Numbered from the stretch's first letter, positions 21,512-30,459 are shown. The stretch: DNA of 34,750 bases from an uncultured Pseudomonadota bacterium (GCA_902826635.1 CADEFQ010000029.1:1-34750); one strand, 5' to 3'. Program-made: numbers and translations. The notes: a model not told the origin generated them from the letters alone.

Positions 21512-23127
21512 GCCACGCGCTCGGCGATCAGGCCCGCGTACGGCGGCAGGCGCTCGAGGCTCGCGCCGCCAGCCGCCTCCACGATGCGCCAGTGTTGCGG
21601 CAGCTGCGGCCGCCACGACTGCTCAATCGCGCCCAGATTGAACACGCACAGCAGTTCCTCCCGGCCGCTGCGACGCTCGAGTGCCAGCACCGCCTGCGAC
21701 GCTTCGACGACCCGCATTGCGCCGCTGCGCAGCGCTTCACTGCGTCGGCGCAGCGCGATCACGCGTCGAGTGAACGCGAGCACGGAATCAGCATCCCGCT
21801 GCTGCGCCTCGACGGAGAGCGCGAGATGCCCGGCGCCGATCGGCAGCCACGGCCTCGCCTTCGTGAAGCCGCCGTGCGTCGCATCGGCACGCCAGGGCAT
21901 CGGGGTGCGCGCCCCGTCGCGCCCGAGCGTGAGCGGCCAGTTGCTGATCGCTTCGGGATCGCGCAGGTCTTCGAAGCGGATGTTGGCCTGCGGCAGGCCC
22001 AGCTCCTCGCCCTGATACAGGAACACGTTGCCGCGCAGCGAGGCGAGCAGCAGGATCGCGAGCCGCGCGATCGCGGCCTGGTGCTGCGGGCCCGCCCAGC
22101 GCGAGATCGCGCGCGGCGCGTCGTGATTGGAGAACGCCCAGCTCGGCCAGGGGCCGGCTTCCGTCTCCGGCCACGCCTCGAGCGCACGCTTCACGAGCTG
22201 CGGCGTGAGCTCGTCGGCGTAGAGGAAATGGAAGCCGTACGCAGTGTGCAGCCGTTGCTCGCCCTGCGTGTAGAGCTGCATGATCGGCTCGGCGTCGAGG
22301 CCGCCGATCTCCGCGACCGTGAAACGCCCGCCGTATTCGTCCATGAGCGCGCGGACACGCTCGAGAAAGTGTGGGATGTCGGCGTGCGAGTGGCTGTAGA
22401 GCGCGCGCTGGAAATCCACCGGGCGCGTGCGCACCCGGCCGTCCTCCGGCAGCGGCGGGTTGTCGCGCAGCGCCGGGTCGTGCATCGCGAAATTGATCGC
22501 ATCGAGCCGAAAGCCGTCGACGCTGCGGTCGAGCCAGAAGCGCGCGCTCGCGAGCAGCGCGTCCTGCACCGCGCGGTTGTGCACATTGAGATCGGGCTGC
22601 TCGACGAGGAAGTTGTGCAGGTAGTACTGGCGGCGGCGCGCGTCCCATTGCCACGCGGGCCCGCCGAAGATCGACTGCCAGTTGGAGGGCGGCGAGCCGT
22701 CGGGCCTGGGGTCCGCCCACACATACCAGTCGGCCTTCGGGTTGCTGCGGTTCGCGCGGCTCTCGGCGAACCAGGGGTGGCGGTCCGAGGTGTGCGAATA
22801 GATCTGGTCGATCACGACCCTGAGACCGAGGGCATGCGCGCGCGCGATCAGCGCGTCGAAGTCGGCGAGCGTGCCGAAAATCGGATCGACATCGCAGTAG
22901 TCGGCAACGTCGTAGCCGAAGTCCTTCATCGGCGACGTGAAAAACGGCGACAGCCAGATCGCATCGACGCCGAGAGAGGCCACGTGGTCGAGGTGCGCGG
23001 TGATGCCCGGCAGATCGCCGATGCCATCGTCGTTCGAGTCCGCGAAGCTGCGCGGATAGATCTGGTAGATCACGGCGCCGCGCCACCAGGCGGCATCAGC
23101 GACCGCCACGCCCCGCTGCGCGTTCAC
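21508..23127 (-). CDS. GH13 alpha-glucosidase (GH13_23-like)
   Basis: A 539-residue alpha-amylase-family glucosidase. It starts WWRGAVIYQIYPRSFADSN as in oligosaccharide-cutting GH13 enzymes. The catalytic residues are visible: nucleophile Asp209 (GFRLDAINF), acid/base Glu273 (TVAEIGG) and Asp336 (FSNHDAPR). No signal peptide is seen, so it should act in the cytoplasm on maltose or short maltodextrins brought in by the transporter. Start GTG 23127 overlaps the TGA of the upstream amylase gene (GTGA); the longer ATG reading to 23214 would run back through the amylase gene and is not homologous. It is the third gene of the glucan operon. Confidence 0.93.
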   Translation of the reverse strand: MNAQRGVAVADAAWWRGAVIYQIYPRSFADSNDDGIGDLPGITAHLDHVASLGVDAIWLSPFFTSPMKDFGYDVADYCDVDPIFGTLADFDALIARAHALGLRVVIDQIYSHTSDRHPWFAESRANRSNPKADWYVWADPRPDGSPPSNWQSIFGGPAWQWDARRRQYYLHNFLVEQPDLNVHNRAVQDALLASARFWLDRSVDGFRLDAINFAMHDPALRDNPPLPEDGRVRTRPVDFQRALYSHSHADIPHFLERVRALMDEYGGRFTVAEIGGLDAEPIMQLYTQGEQRLHTAYGFHFLYADELTPQLVKRALEAWPETEAGPWPSWAFSNHDAPRAISRWAGPQHQAAIARLAILLLASLRGNVFLYQGEELGLPQANIRFEDLRDPEAISNWPLTLGRDGARTPMPWRADATHGGFTKARPWLPIGAGHLALSVEAQQRDADSVLAFTRRVIALRRRSEALRSGAMRVVEASQAVLALERRSGREELLCVFNLGAIEQSWRPQLPQHWRIVEAAGGASLERLPPYAGLIAERVA

Positions 23128-24911
23128 GGCGGGCCCTCGGCCGCGCAGACGGCGAAGCCGAGCGGCGGGAGCGACACCGGATAGCTCCCGGGTGCCGCGG
23201 CAGCCGGCGCACACTCCCCGTGCAGCGTGCTGAAGCGCGCCGAGGCGGCATTCACCTCGACGTAACCCTGGAAAGCCGTGGTCGCCGTGTTGAACGCCAC
23301 GACCACTTCGCGGCCCGTCGCCGGATCGAGGCGGGAAACGGCGAAGAGACCCGGCGCGTCGGAGTAGTTGCGCACGATCTGCTCGCCGCGGCGGAGCGCG
23401 GGCGTGACAGCGCGCAGGCGCGCGAGATCGGCGAGCGCGCGGTAGATCGGGTGCCCCGGATTGAAGTTCGCGACCGCGGTGGTCGAAGTCGTGCCGACGA
23501 GCGGTGTCCAGTTGTAGCGTGGCACCCGGCTCGCGAAGAGGCTCTGGCGTGCGTCCTGGTCGTCGCCGAGCCCCGCAAAGCCCTGCTCGTCACCGTAGTA
23601 CACGACTGGCGCGCCGCGCAGCGTGTAAAGCATCGCGTGGGCGAGGAGTACGCGCTTCAGCACTTCCGCGTCGTCCGCGCGTGGCAGGGCCGAGCGCACG
23701 AACCACGCGAAGCGCCCCATGTCGTGGTTGCTGACGAAGGTCGGCAGTGCGCGCGCGGCAGCGGCGCAGCCCTCATAGAGCACGTCGTCGGCGTAGAGCC
23801 GTGCGAGGACGTCGGTCCCGGCGTCACCGGCCACCGTCTCGCGCACGGCGTTCGCGAAGGCGAAGTCGAGCACGGCCGGCAGCCCGGCCTCGCGCGTGTG
23901 GCGCGCGAGCAGCGCGACGTCGACCTTCGGCGTGAACACCTCGCCGAAGATGAAGAAATTCCCGATGCCGGCCGCGCGCGCGCGCGCCTGCATCGCCGGC
24001 ACGAAGGCGCGCCAGAACTCGGGATTCACGTGCCGCGCGGTGTCAATGCGATAGCCATCAATGCGGAACTCGTCGATCCACCGGCCGAAAATCTCGATGA
24101 AGCCCTGCACCACGCGCGGGTTCTCGGTCGCGAGATCGTCGAGCCCGACGAAATCGCCCATCGTCGAGCTCTCGCCCTCGAAGGTCGTGTTGCCGCGGTT
24201 GTGGTAATAGATGGGATCGTTGAGCCACTCCGGCACCTTCACGTGCGCCTCAGCCGGCGGCACATAGGGTGTGTACGCGTAGTCGGGCCGGGTCAGCTTC
24301 GAGTAGTCCCGGCCGTCGAAGCCCGCGTTGATCGGCTTGCCACGCGGCCCGCCGCGGCGCGTGTACGGGTAGTCGGCTCGCGAGCGGTACGGGCAATCGC
24401 TCGTCGGGCATTCGCGATAGCGGATCACGTCGGCCGTGTGGTTCGCGATGATGTCGAGGTACACCTTCATGCCGCGCGTGTGTGCGGCGACGACGAAGGC
24501 GCGCAGATCCTCATTGGTGCCGAAATGCGGATCGACCTGCGTGAAATCGGTGACCCAGTAGCCGTGATAGCCCGCGGATTCGCCGCCTTTCGGCCCCTGC
24601 ACCGGCTTGTTGCGGAAGATCGGCGCGAGCCACACGGCGGTGGCGCCGAGCCCCTGGATGTAGTCGAGCCGCGCGGTGAGGCCCCGCAGATCGCCACCGT
24701 TGTAGAAGGCTTTCGACGTGGGATCGAAGCCGGTCGTGAGCCGGTCGCCGACGAGTCCGCCGCGATCGTTCGCCGGATCGCCGTTCTCGAAGCGATCGGG
24801 CAGCAGGAAATAGGTCACCTCGTCCTGCGGCAGGCGCTCCTCCAGTGCCCGCTCCTGCGCGGCGGCGAGGCCCGTCGAAAACAGCAACAGGTATAGGACG
24901 TAGCGCATCAT
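23124..24911 (-). CDS. exported GH13 alpha-amylase
   Basis: A 595-residue GH13 enzyme with a signal peptide (MMRYVLYLLLFSTGLAAAQ, cleavage after residue 18 or 19). The A domain contains TYFLLPDRFENGDPAND, GYHGYWVTDFTQVDPHFGT, nucleophile Asp290 (GYRIDTARH), Glu324 (FIFGEVF) and Asp397 (SNHDMGR). The DRFENGD start and the calcium-site region resemble subfamily GH13_19, the periplasmic MalS-like amylases. It would cut starch fragments into maltooligosaccharides in the periplasm. ATG 24911 or 24908 are equivalent. It lies 72 nt after the TonB receptor stop, with the second copy of the 20-bp repeat in the gap. Confidence 0.93.
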   Translation of the reverse strand: MMRYVLYLLLFSTGLAAAQERALEERLPQDEVTYFLLPDRFENGDPANDRGGLVGDRLTTGFDPTSKAFYNGGDLRGLTARLDYIQGLGATAVWLAPIFRNKPVQGPKGGESAGYHGYWVTDFTQVDPHFGTNEDLRAFVVAAHTRGMKVYLDIIANHTADVIRYRECPTSDCPYRSRADYPYTRRGGPRGKPINAGFDGRDYSKLTRPDYAYTPYVPPAEAHVKVPEWLNDPIYYHNRGNTTFEGESSTMGDFVGLDDLATENPRVVQGFIEIFGRWIDEFRIDGYRIDTARHVNPEFWRAFVPAMQARARAAGIGNFFIFGEVFTPKVDVALLARHTREAGLPAVLDFAFANAVRETVAGDAGTDVLARLYADDVLYEGCAAAARALPTFVSNHDMGRFAWFVRSALPRADDAEVLKRVLLAHAMLYTLRGAPVVYYGDEQGFAGLGDDQDARQSLFASRVPRYNWTPLVGTTSTTAVANFNPGHPIYRALADLARLRAVTPALRRGEQIVRNYSDAPGLFAVSRLDPATGREVVVAFNTATTAFQGYVEVNAASARFSTLHGECAPAAAAPGSYPVSLPPLGFAVCAAEGPP

Positions 24912-24932
24912 GGGAACGAGGCGCTCCCGCAG

Positions 24933-24952
24933 CGCCTCCGGCTATCAGCTGT
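24933..24952 (-). repeat. 20-bp intergenic repeat, copy 2
   Basis: Exact second copy of the repeat at 4779-4798, again just downstream (32 nt) of a minus-strand stop codon, here that of the TonB receptor, and ahead of the amylase gene. Related CGCTGTTCGC words follow in both places. Confidence 0.55.
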
Positions 24953-24983
24953 CCGCTGTTCGCCGCCCGCCATCGGCACTGCG

Positions 24984-27815
24984 TCAGAACTTGTAGTTCA
25001 CACCGAGCAGGAACTGCCGGCCATATTCCTGGAAGTCCTGCTGCCGCGACTTCGTCACAGCGTACGCGATGTACGGCTCGTCCGACAGGTTGTTCACCTG
25101 GAAGAGCAGCGACAGCCCGCGCAGCCGCGTATCCGCGCCGAACTCGTAGCCGAGCTGCGCATCGGTGATCGTCTCGCCGTCGATGTAGCGCAGCGCGCGG
25201 TCGTTCGCGAAGTTCGTGACCTCGCCGATGTACTTCGAGCGGGCGCGGGTCGCGACGCGGGCCGAGAAACCAGCGCGCTCGTAGTAGACGGTCGCGTTCC
25301 AGACGTCCTGCGACAGGCCCGGCAGCGGGATCGTGCCGAGGCCGGTGCCGTTGACGAAGTTGTTGCCCGGCGGATCGACGATCGTGATGTTGCTGTCGGT
25401 GTAGGAGTAGCTGAGGATCGCGCCGAAGCCGCGCAGGGCCTCGGTCCACATGTCGCCCTGCACCGAGAGCGAGATCTCGTAGCCCTGCAGGTCTCCGCCC
25501 TTGCCGTTCACCGGCTCGAAGAAGTTGCCGGTCGTGCGCGGCGTGACGCCGGGCGCGAAGTAGCCGGGCGGCAGCGAGGCGAGGAAGGCGCTGAAGTCGT
25601 ACTGGCCGTTCGTCTGGTTGAAAATGTAGGTCTTGAGGTCCTTGTAGAACGCCGCGATCGAGAGATAGCCCTTCGTGCCGAAGTACTTCTCGTAGGAAAG
25701 ATCGAACGCGTTGGCGCGCCACGGATCGAGGCGCGGATTGCCGCCGGAGCCGCCTGGAATGCCGGTCGCGGCGTCGTAGCCGAGCTCGCTCGACGCCTTC
25801 AGTTGATCCATGCGCGCGCGGGCGATTTCGCGCGCGACGCCGATTCGGAACGCCTGGTTGTTCGGCAGCACGAAGGCGAAGTTGAGGGCCGGCAGCACGT
25901 CGCCATAGGTCTTGCCGTCGCTCGTGGGTCTGACCTGGCCCGTGGCGTTGTCCTGGAACAGCGCGCTCGAGCTCTGGTCCGTGTAGACGTACTGCACGCC
26001 GATGTTGCCCTTCAGCGTGAGGCTCCCGGTGAGTTCCCGATCGAGATTGCCGCGGATGAATCCCGTGGCGACTTTCTCCTCAACGCCCCAGTTCTTGCCG
26101 ATCAGGTAACTGAAGCCCGGCGTCGACGGCGTGCCGTAGACGATCGGGTTGTAGTAAGCCGCGAGCACGCCGGGAACACTCCACGCGAGTGCGGAGCCCG
26201 CGCCCGCGTAGGACAGGTTCGTCGGCGAAACGAGATGGTCCGGCGCGACCTGGAAGTAGCCGCCGCCGATCGTCGAGAGGCCGCCCTCGGGCTGCAGCTT
26301 GTCCTTGGTGCGGTCGGTGTAGTTTGCGCCGAACGCGAGCTGCGAGACCCAGCCGCCGAGGTTGCGCGTGACGTCGATGCGCCCCGCCTTCAGCTCGTCC
26401 TCGACATGCGGGATCTTGCTGTAGCCCGCACCGTAGATCGTGGGACCGACCTGCACGTTCGCCGCGTTGGCGTAGTCGCGGCTGAACGAGAGATGCGGCA
26501 TGTCGTTCGGCGAGATCGCGAACGTGCCGGTGTCATAGATATTGCGCGGGGTGCCCGGCGGCGCCGCGGCATTCGGCGCGAACTGCGCGTTTGTCTCGAA
26601 CTGCTCCTCGTCGCGCGTCGCCTTCGAGTAGCTGATGTCGGTCGTGAACGACCAGTCGCTCATCTGCCACTCGTTCTTCCAGCCGGCCGCCTTGATCTCG
26701 TCCTCGGTGTTGAAGAGGAAGTTGCGCGCGAGCGGCACGCGCTGGTTCAACGTCGCGGCGACGACCGTGTTGTTGACGATCGTCGGGTTCGAGTAGCCGA
26801 ACACGGTGTTCGGCGGGAAGGTACCGTCGCAGCAGGGAGCCGGATAGCCGCCGAGATTCACCTCGAGGCTGCGCGCGTTGTCCTCCTTCCTGCTCTTCGT
26901 ATAGTAGACGTCGAGGATGCTGTGGTACGACTCGGTCGGCCGCCATTCGAGCGCGGCCATCGCGCCGGTGCGGACGTTGTTGCCGATGTCCGAGCGCACC
27001 TTGATGCCGTCGGTGATGAACACGCCCGGCCCCACGCCTGGATTGACGACGCCGGTCGGATTGCCGCCGCCCGCATTGGGCGTGCCGTTCGCGTGCCAGG
27101 GCTCATAGGTGCCCGCGCCCTGGGTCGCGATCGGCGTATCGAGCCGCGCGACGCCGAAGGAGAGACCCAGCTTGTCGTCCATGAACTGGTCGATGTACGA
27201 GAAGCTCACCCTGTAGCCCTGCTCGTCGGCACCGCCACCCATGTTGTCGTGTGAATTGCGCTCGCCGCGGATGTTGAACGCGAGCGCGCGGCGGTCGCGG
27301 TCGAGCGGCCGGGTCGTGCGCAGATCGATGGTGCCGGCGAGGCCCTGGCCCACGAGCTGCGCATCGGGCGTCTTGTAGACGAGCACCGAGTTGATCAACT
27401 CCGACGGGTACTGGTCGTACTCGACGCTGCGGTTGTCCTGCGTGCTCACCTGCTCGCGCCCGTTGAGGAGCGTCGTCGTGAAGCCCGGGTCGGTGCCGCG
27501 CACGCTGACCTGCGAGCCGCGCCCCTCGGCGCGCTGCGAAGTGAGGCCCGGCAGGCGCGAGATCGATTCGGCGATGCTGGTGTCAGGCAACTTGCCGAGG
27601 TCCTCGGCGGAGATCGCCTCGATGATGCTGCCTGAATTGCGCTTCTCGGCGATCGCGCTTTCGATCGCGTAGCGAATGCCGGTGACTTCGACGGTCGGCA
27701 TCTCGGTGCCGGCGGCTTGCTTGTCGGTATCCGCCTGCGCGACCGGATCGGCCTGCGCAGCGACTCCCGATACCAGAGAAACAGCGGCGAAAACGCCACA
27801 AATCGTGCGCGACAT
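24984..27815 (-). CDS. TonB-dependent outer-membrane receptor for maltodextrins (MalA-like)
   Basis: A 943-residue TonB-dependent receptor. Residues 1-22 are the signal peptide (TICGVFAAVSLVSGVAAQA). A TonB-box-like PTVEVTGI comes next, then the plug (GSIIEAISAEDLGKLPDTSI, LPGLTSQRAEGRGSQVSVRG, TTLLNGREQ) and a long beta-barrel ending in LGVNYKF, with the C-terminal Phe needed for outer-membrane assembly. The family (TIGR01782-type receptors of carbohydrate loci) and the neighbours (amylase, two glucosidases, LacI regulator, sugar MFS) point to maltodextrin uptake, like Caulobacter MalA. ATG 27815 follows GAGGGGGG; the upstream in-frame ATG at 27887 lies beyond the promoter. Substrate is inferred from context. 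Confidence 0.93.
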   Translation of the reverse strand: MSRTICGVFAAVSLVSGVAAQADPVAQADTDKQAAGTEMPTVEVTGIRYAIESAIAEKRNSGSIIEAISAEDLGKLPDTSIAESISRLPGLTSQRAEGRGSQVSVRGTDPGFTTTLLNGREQVSTQDNRSVEYDQYPSELINSVLVYKTPDAQLVGQGLAGTIDLRTTRPLDRDRRALAFNIRGERNSHDNMGGGADEQGYRVSFSYIDQFMDDKLGLSFGVARLDTPIATQGAGTYEPWHANGTPNAGGGNPTGVVNPGVGPGVFITDGIKVRSDIGNNVRTGAMAALEWRPTESYHSILDVYYTKSRKEDNARSLEVNLGGYPAPCCDGTFPPNTVFGYSNPTIVNNTVVAATLNQRVPLARNFLFNTEDEIKAAGWKNEWQMSDWSFTTDISYSKATRDEEQFETNAQFAPNAAAPPGTPRNIYDTGTFAISPNDMPHLSFSRDYANAANVQVGPTIYGAGYSKIPHVEDELKAGRIDVTRNLGGWVSQLAFGANYTDRTKDKLQPEGGLSTIGGGYFQVAPDHLVSPTNLSYAGAGSALAWSVPGVLAAYYNPIVYGTPSTPGFSYLIGKNWGVEEKVATGFIRGNLDRELTGSLTLKGNIGVQYVYTDQSSSALFQDNATGQVRPTSDGKTYGDVLPALNFAFVLPNNQAFRIGVAREIARARMDQLKASSELGYDAATGIPGGSGGNPRLDPWRANAFDLSYEKYFGTKGYLSIAAFYKDLKTYIFNQTNGQYDFSAFLASLPPGYFAPGVTPRTTGNFFEPVNGKGGDLQGYEISLSVQGDMWTEALRGFGAILSYSYTDSNITIVDPPGNNFVNGTGLGTIPLPGLSQDVWNATVYYERAGFSARVATRARSKYIGEVTNFANDRALRYIDGETITDAQLGYEFGADTRLRGLSLLFQVNNLSDEPYIAYAVTKSRQQDFQEYGRQFLLGVNYKF

Positions 27816-27844
27816 GATTCCAGCCCCCCTCTGCTGTACCTGTC

Positions 27845-27872
27845 TTGCAATCTTATGGAGACCTCGGACAAT
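27845..27872 (+). promoter_or_regulatory. possible promoter of the LacI-type gene
   Basis: TTGCAA (27845-27850), 16 nt, GACAAT (27867-27872). The predicted start of transcription falls inside the CAAGCGCTTG palindrome, which would allow autorepression and excludes the ATG at 27871 as start codon. Both hexamers are only 4 of 6 matches. Confidence 0.32.
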
Positions 27873-27877
27873 GCCAA
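27850..27877 (-). promoter_or_regulatory. promoter of the TonB receptor operon
   Basis: On the minus strand TTGGCA (27877-27872; 5 of 6), 16 nt, TAAGAT (27855-27850; 4 of 6). It would give a leader of roughly 30 nt containing the GAGGGGGG ribosome site. The -35 box overlaps the LacI-type operator. Confidence 0.45.
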
Positions 27878-27884
27878 GCGCTTG
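27875..27884. promoter_or_regulatory. LacI-family operator
   Basis: CAAGCGCTTG is a perfect 10-bp palindrome with the central CpG typical of LacI/GalR-family sites. It lies between the divergent regulator and receptor genes and covers the -35 region of the receptor promoter. It is the only such site I noticed in the locus. Confidence 0.65.
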
Positions 27885-27906
27885 CATACGTATTCATGGG
27901 GCGCCG

Positions 27907-28932
27907 GTGCACGATAAGCCCACCTCGTTCGACATCGCCTACCTCGCCGGCGTCTCCCAGCCGACTGTGTCGCGCGCGCTACGCGGCAGCCCGAGCGTCA
28001 ACGAGGAAACGCGGCGCCGCATCGAGGCGATCGCGCGCGACTTGCACTACAAGGTCGACAAGAACGCGTCCAACCTGCGCTTCCAGCGCTCGAACACGGT
28101 CGCGCTCCTCTTCTTCGAGGACCCGACGCCCGACGATTCGCTGATCAATCCCTTCTTTCTCGCGATGCTCGGCTCGATCACGCGTGCCTGTGTGCAGCGC
28201 AGCTACGACCTCCTGATTTCTTTCCAGCAGCATTCCGCCAACTGGCATGAGGACTACGAGGACAGCCGCAAGGCCGACGGCATCATTCTCCTCGGCTACG
28301 GCGACTATCACGAAACGCGCGCGCGGCTCGACGCCCTCGTCGAGCAGGGCACGCATTTCGTGCGCTGGGGCGCCGTACTCGAGGGCCAGCCGGGCGTGTC
28401 AGTGGGCTGCGACAATTTCAAGGGTGGCTACGACGTCACCCACCACCTGCTGACGCTGGGCCGCCGCCGCATCGCGTTCATCGGCACTGCGTCGACGCAC
28501 TACCCGGAGTTCTTCGAGCGCTATCGTGGCTACGGCGAGGCACAGAAGACCGTCGGCATCGCCGCCTCCGAGGCGCTGCAGGTCGATGCGGTCACGATGG
28601 AGGCCTCGGGCTACGCGGGCGCACTCGAGCTGCTCGCACGCGGCGAGGCTTTCGACGCGATCGTCGCAGCGAGCGATCTCATCGCGATCGGCGCGATGCG
28701 CGCGCTGCAGGAACGCGGCATCGACGTGCCGGGGCGGGTGGCCGTCGTCGGCTTCGACGACATCCCGGCCGCGAGCTTCACGAACCCGCCGCTCACCACC
28801 GTGATGCAGGACACGCGCGTCGCGGGAGAGGCGCTCGTCGAGACGCTGCTCAGGCTGGTGCGGGAGGAGGAAGCGGTGCAGGGGCGCGTGCTGCCGACGC
28901 GGCTCGTGGTGCGGAAGTCTTGCGGGGGATGA
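27907..28932 (+). CDS. LacI-family transcriptional regulator of the glucan locus (MalI-like)
   Basis: A 341-residue regulator. The N-terminal helix-turn-helix reads FDIAYLAGVSQPTVSRALRG (about 8-27), with the hinge NASNLRFQRSN (about 53-63). The periplasmic-binding-protein-like domain follows (GIILLGYGDY, VGCDNFKGGYDVTHHLL, RRRIAFIG, AIVAASDLIAIGAMRAL, VAVVGFDDIP). It would bind CAAGCGCTTG and release it when a maltose-like inducer binds. I chose GTG 27907, with a weak GGGG upstream; an in-frame ATG at 27871 would place the operator inside the gene. It is divergent from the TonB receptor and convergent with the MFS gene. Caulobacter MalI is the closest parallel I know. Confidence 0.92.
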   Translation: MHDKPTSFDIAYLAGVSQPTVSRALRGSPSVNEETRRRIEAIARDLHYKVDKNASNLRFQRSNTVALLFFEDPTPDDSLINPFFLAMLGSITRACVQRSYDLLISFQQHSANWHEDYEDSRKADGIILLGYGDYHETRARLDALVEQGTHFVRWGAVLEGQPGVSVGCDNFKGGYDVTHHLLTLGRRRIAFIGTASTHYPEFFERYRGYGEAQKTVGIAASEALQVDAVTMEASGYAGALELLARGEAFDAIVAASDLIAIGAMRALQERGIDVPGRVAVVGFDDIPAASFTNPPLTTVMQDTRVAGEALVETLLRLVREEEAVQGRVLPTRLVVRKSCGG

Positions 28933-28944
28933 AGGGCTCAGGGC

Positions 28945-30447
28945 TTACCTTGGTACCCGGAGCATGAGGAGCGCGGCGGCGAAGAAGCAGCAGCCGCCGA
29001 TCAGGAGTGCGTCGATCGCGGCGCCGTGAAAGAAGATTCGCAGCAAGACGCCGAGGACCGTCGCGGCGAAGAGCTGCGGGATCACGATGAAGAAATTGAA
29101 GAGGCCCATGTAGAGGCCCATCTTCGCGGCGGGCAGGCTGTCGGACAACAGCGCATAGGGCACTGAAAGAATCGACGCCCACGCGATACCCACACCCACC
29201 ATCGACACGAGCAGCCAGCGCGGATCGGCGATCCAGCCGATCGACAGCAGCGCAACGCCGCCGATCACGAGATTGATGAGATGCGTGGCGCGCAACCCGA
29301 CCCTGCGTACCAGCACCGGAATCGCAATGGCGGCGAGCGCCGCGAAGCCGTTGTACGCCGCGAACAGCACGCCCACCCAGTTGGCGCCCTCGTTGTACGC
29401 GGGCGAAGCCGGATCGGTCGAACCGAAGTGCACTTCGGCGATGGCGGCCGTCGTGTAGATCCACATCGCAAAGAGTGCGATCCACGAGAAGAACTGCACG
29501 GGGGCGAGCCGGCGCATCGTTTCAGGCATCGTGTCGAAGTCGCGCAGCACCGTCGCGATACCGCCGCCGCGCGACCCGGCCCCATAGACGAGCAAGGCGA
29601 GACCCCATACGAGCGCGCCCGCGCACACGAGATAGAGCTGCTTGTCGAGCGCGGCGCCGTACACGATCACGCCGCCAAGCAAGCCGGCCGCGAGCCAGGG
29701 GAGGCCGCGGCGCCGACTGCGTGCCGCATCGGCGGGCGCGTTCACCACGGGCGTTGTGGCCACCGGCGCGTTGTCGGCGAAGCTGCGCAGAGTCTCCGGC
29801 GGATACTCGCGGGTGCGCAGTACGGTCCAGCCCACTGCGAGGAAAAGCACCGCGGCACCGATGTGGAACGCGTAGCGCACCGTATCCGGCACCATCGCCG
29901 CACCGGCGGCCGACTCCGCGTGGTTGCTGACACCCGTCTGCGCCAGCAGCCAGGGCAGCATGCTCGCGATCACGGCGCCGGCGCCGATGAAGAAACTCTG
30001 CATCGCGTAACCCGTGGGGCGCTGCGCCGGCGGCAGCTGATCACCGACGAAGGCGCGAAACGGTTCCATCGACACATTGATCGACGCATCGAGCATCCAG
30101 AGGAGCCCCGCCGCAACCCATAGCGCCGGCGAGAGCGGCATGAAGATGAGCGCGAACGAAGCGAGCAGCGCACCGGCCAGGAAGTAAGGACGCCGGCGGC
30201 CGAGCCGCGTCCAGGTGCGATCGGAGAAATAGCCGACAATCGGCTGCACGACGAGGCCGGTGAGGGGCGCCGCGATCCACAGCACCGGAATGTCGTCGAT
30301 GCGCGCGCCGAGCGTCTGGAAGATGCGGCTGACGTTCGCGTTCTGCAGCGCGAAGCCGAACTGAATGCCGAGGAAGCCGAAGCACATGTTCCAGATCTGC
30401 CAGAACGTGAGTGGCGGGCGGTTGCACGCGGGCATCGGCTGCGACAT
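28945..30447 (-). CDS. SLC45-type MFS sugar transporter (maltose/glucoside, MalY-like)
   Basis: A 500-residue inner-membrane transporter with about 12 spans and a central cytoplasmic loop (about 215-250). The N-terminus FWQIWNMCFGFLGIQFGFALQNANVSRIFQTLG and the loop DRTWTRLGRRRPYF after the second span are typical of SLC45/GPH-like sugar:proton symporters found in maltodextrin and sucrose loci. It would carry maltose or glucose from periplasm to cytoplasm. ATG 30447 starts the conserved N-terminus; TAGAGT ends 6 nt before it, and there is no Shine-Dalgarno sequence. No copy of the LacI operator was seen upstream, so its control by the regulator is uncertain. It is convergent with the regulator gene and divergent from the toxin-antitoxin pair. 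Confidence 0.9.
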   Translation of the reverse strand: MSQPMPACNRPPLTFWQIWNMCFGFLGIQFGFALQNANVSRIFQTLGARIDDIPVLWIAAPLTGLVVQPIVGYFSDRTWTRLGRRRPYFLAGALLASFALIFMPLSPALWVAAGLLWMLDASINVSMEPFRAFVGDQLPPAQRPTGYAMQSFFIGAGAVIASMLPWLLAQTGVSNHAESAAGAAMVPDTVRYAFHIGAAVLFLAVGWTVLRTREYPPETLRSFADNAPVATTPVVNAPADAARSRRRGLPWLAAGLLGGVIVYGAALDKQLYLVCAGALVWGLALLVYGAGSRGGGIATVLRDFDTMPETMRRLAPVQFFSWIALFAMWIYTTAAIAEVHFGSTDPASPAYNEGANWVGVLFAAYNGFAALAAIAIPVLVRRVGLRATHLINLVIGGVALLSIGWIADPRWLLVSMVGVGIAWASILSVPYALLSDSLPAAKMGLYMGLFNFFIVIPQLFAATVLGVLLRIFFHGAAIDALLIGGCCFFAAALLMLRVPR

Positions 30448-30453
30448 GCGGCC

Positions 30454-30459
30454 ACTCTA
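30454..30459 (-). promoter_or_regulatory. -10-like box of the MFS transporter gene
   Basis: TAGAGT on the minus strand, 4 of 6 matches, ends 6 nt before ATG 30447. No convincing -35 and no ribosome site are visible. Confidence 0.28.

Noticed and set aside
21469-23184. Long open frame (571 codons) on the plus strand opposite the GH13 and GH97 genes
   Set aside because: It is the antisense shadow of a clear GH13 alpha-glucosidase with intact catalytic residues; its translation is Arg/Ala/Val-rich without any family pattern, as expected in GC-rich DNA.
23220-24896. Long open frame (558 codons) on the plus strand opposite the amylase gene
   Set aside because: Antisense of an unmistakable GH13 amylase; low-complexity composition and no promoter or ribosome site.
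25803-27254. Open frame of 483 codons on the plus strand opposite the TonB receptor
   Set aside because: Antisense of the receptor gene; composition dominated by Arg, Val and Ala with no recognisable domain.
27871-27906. ATG 27871 as start of the LacI-type regulator
   Set aside because: It would put the operator palindrome inside the gene and lies upstream of the predicted transcription start; the helix-turn-helix begins normally after GTG 27907.
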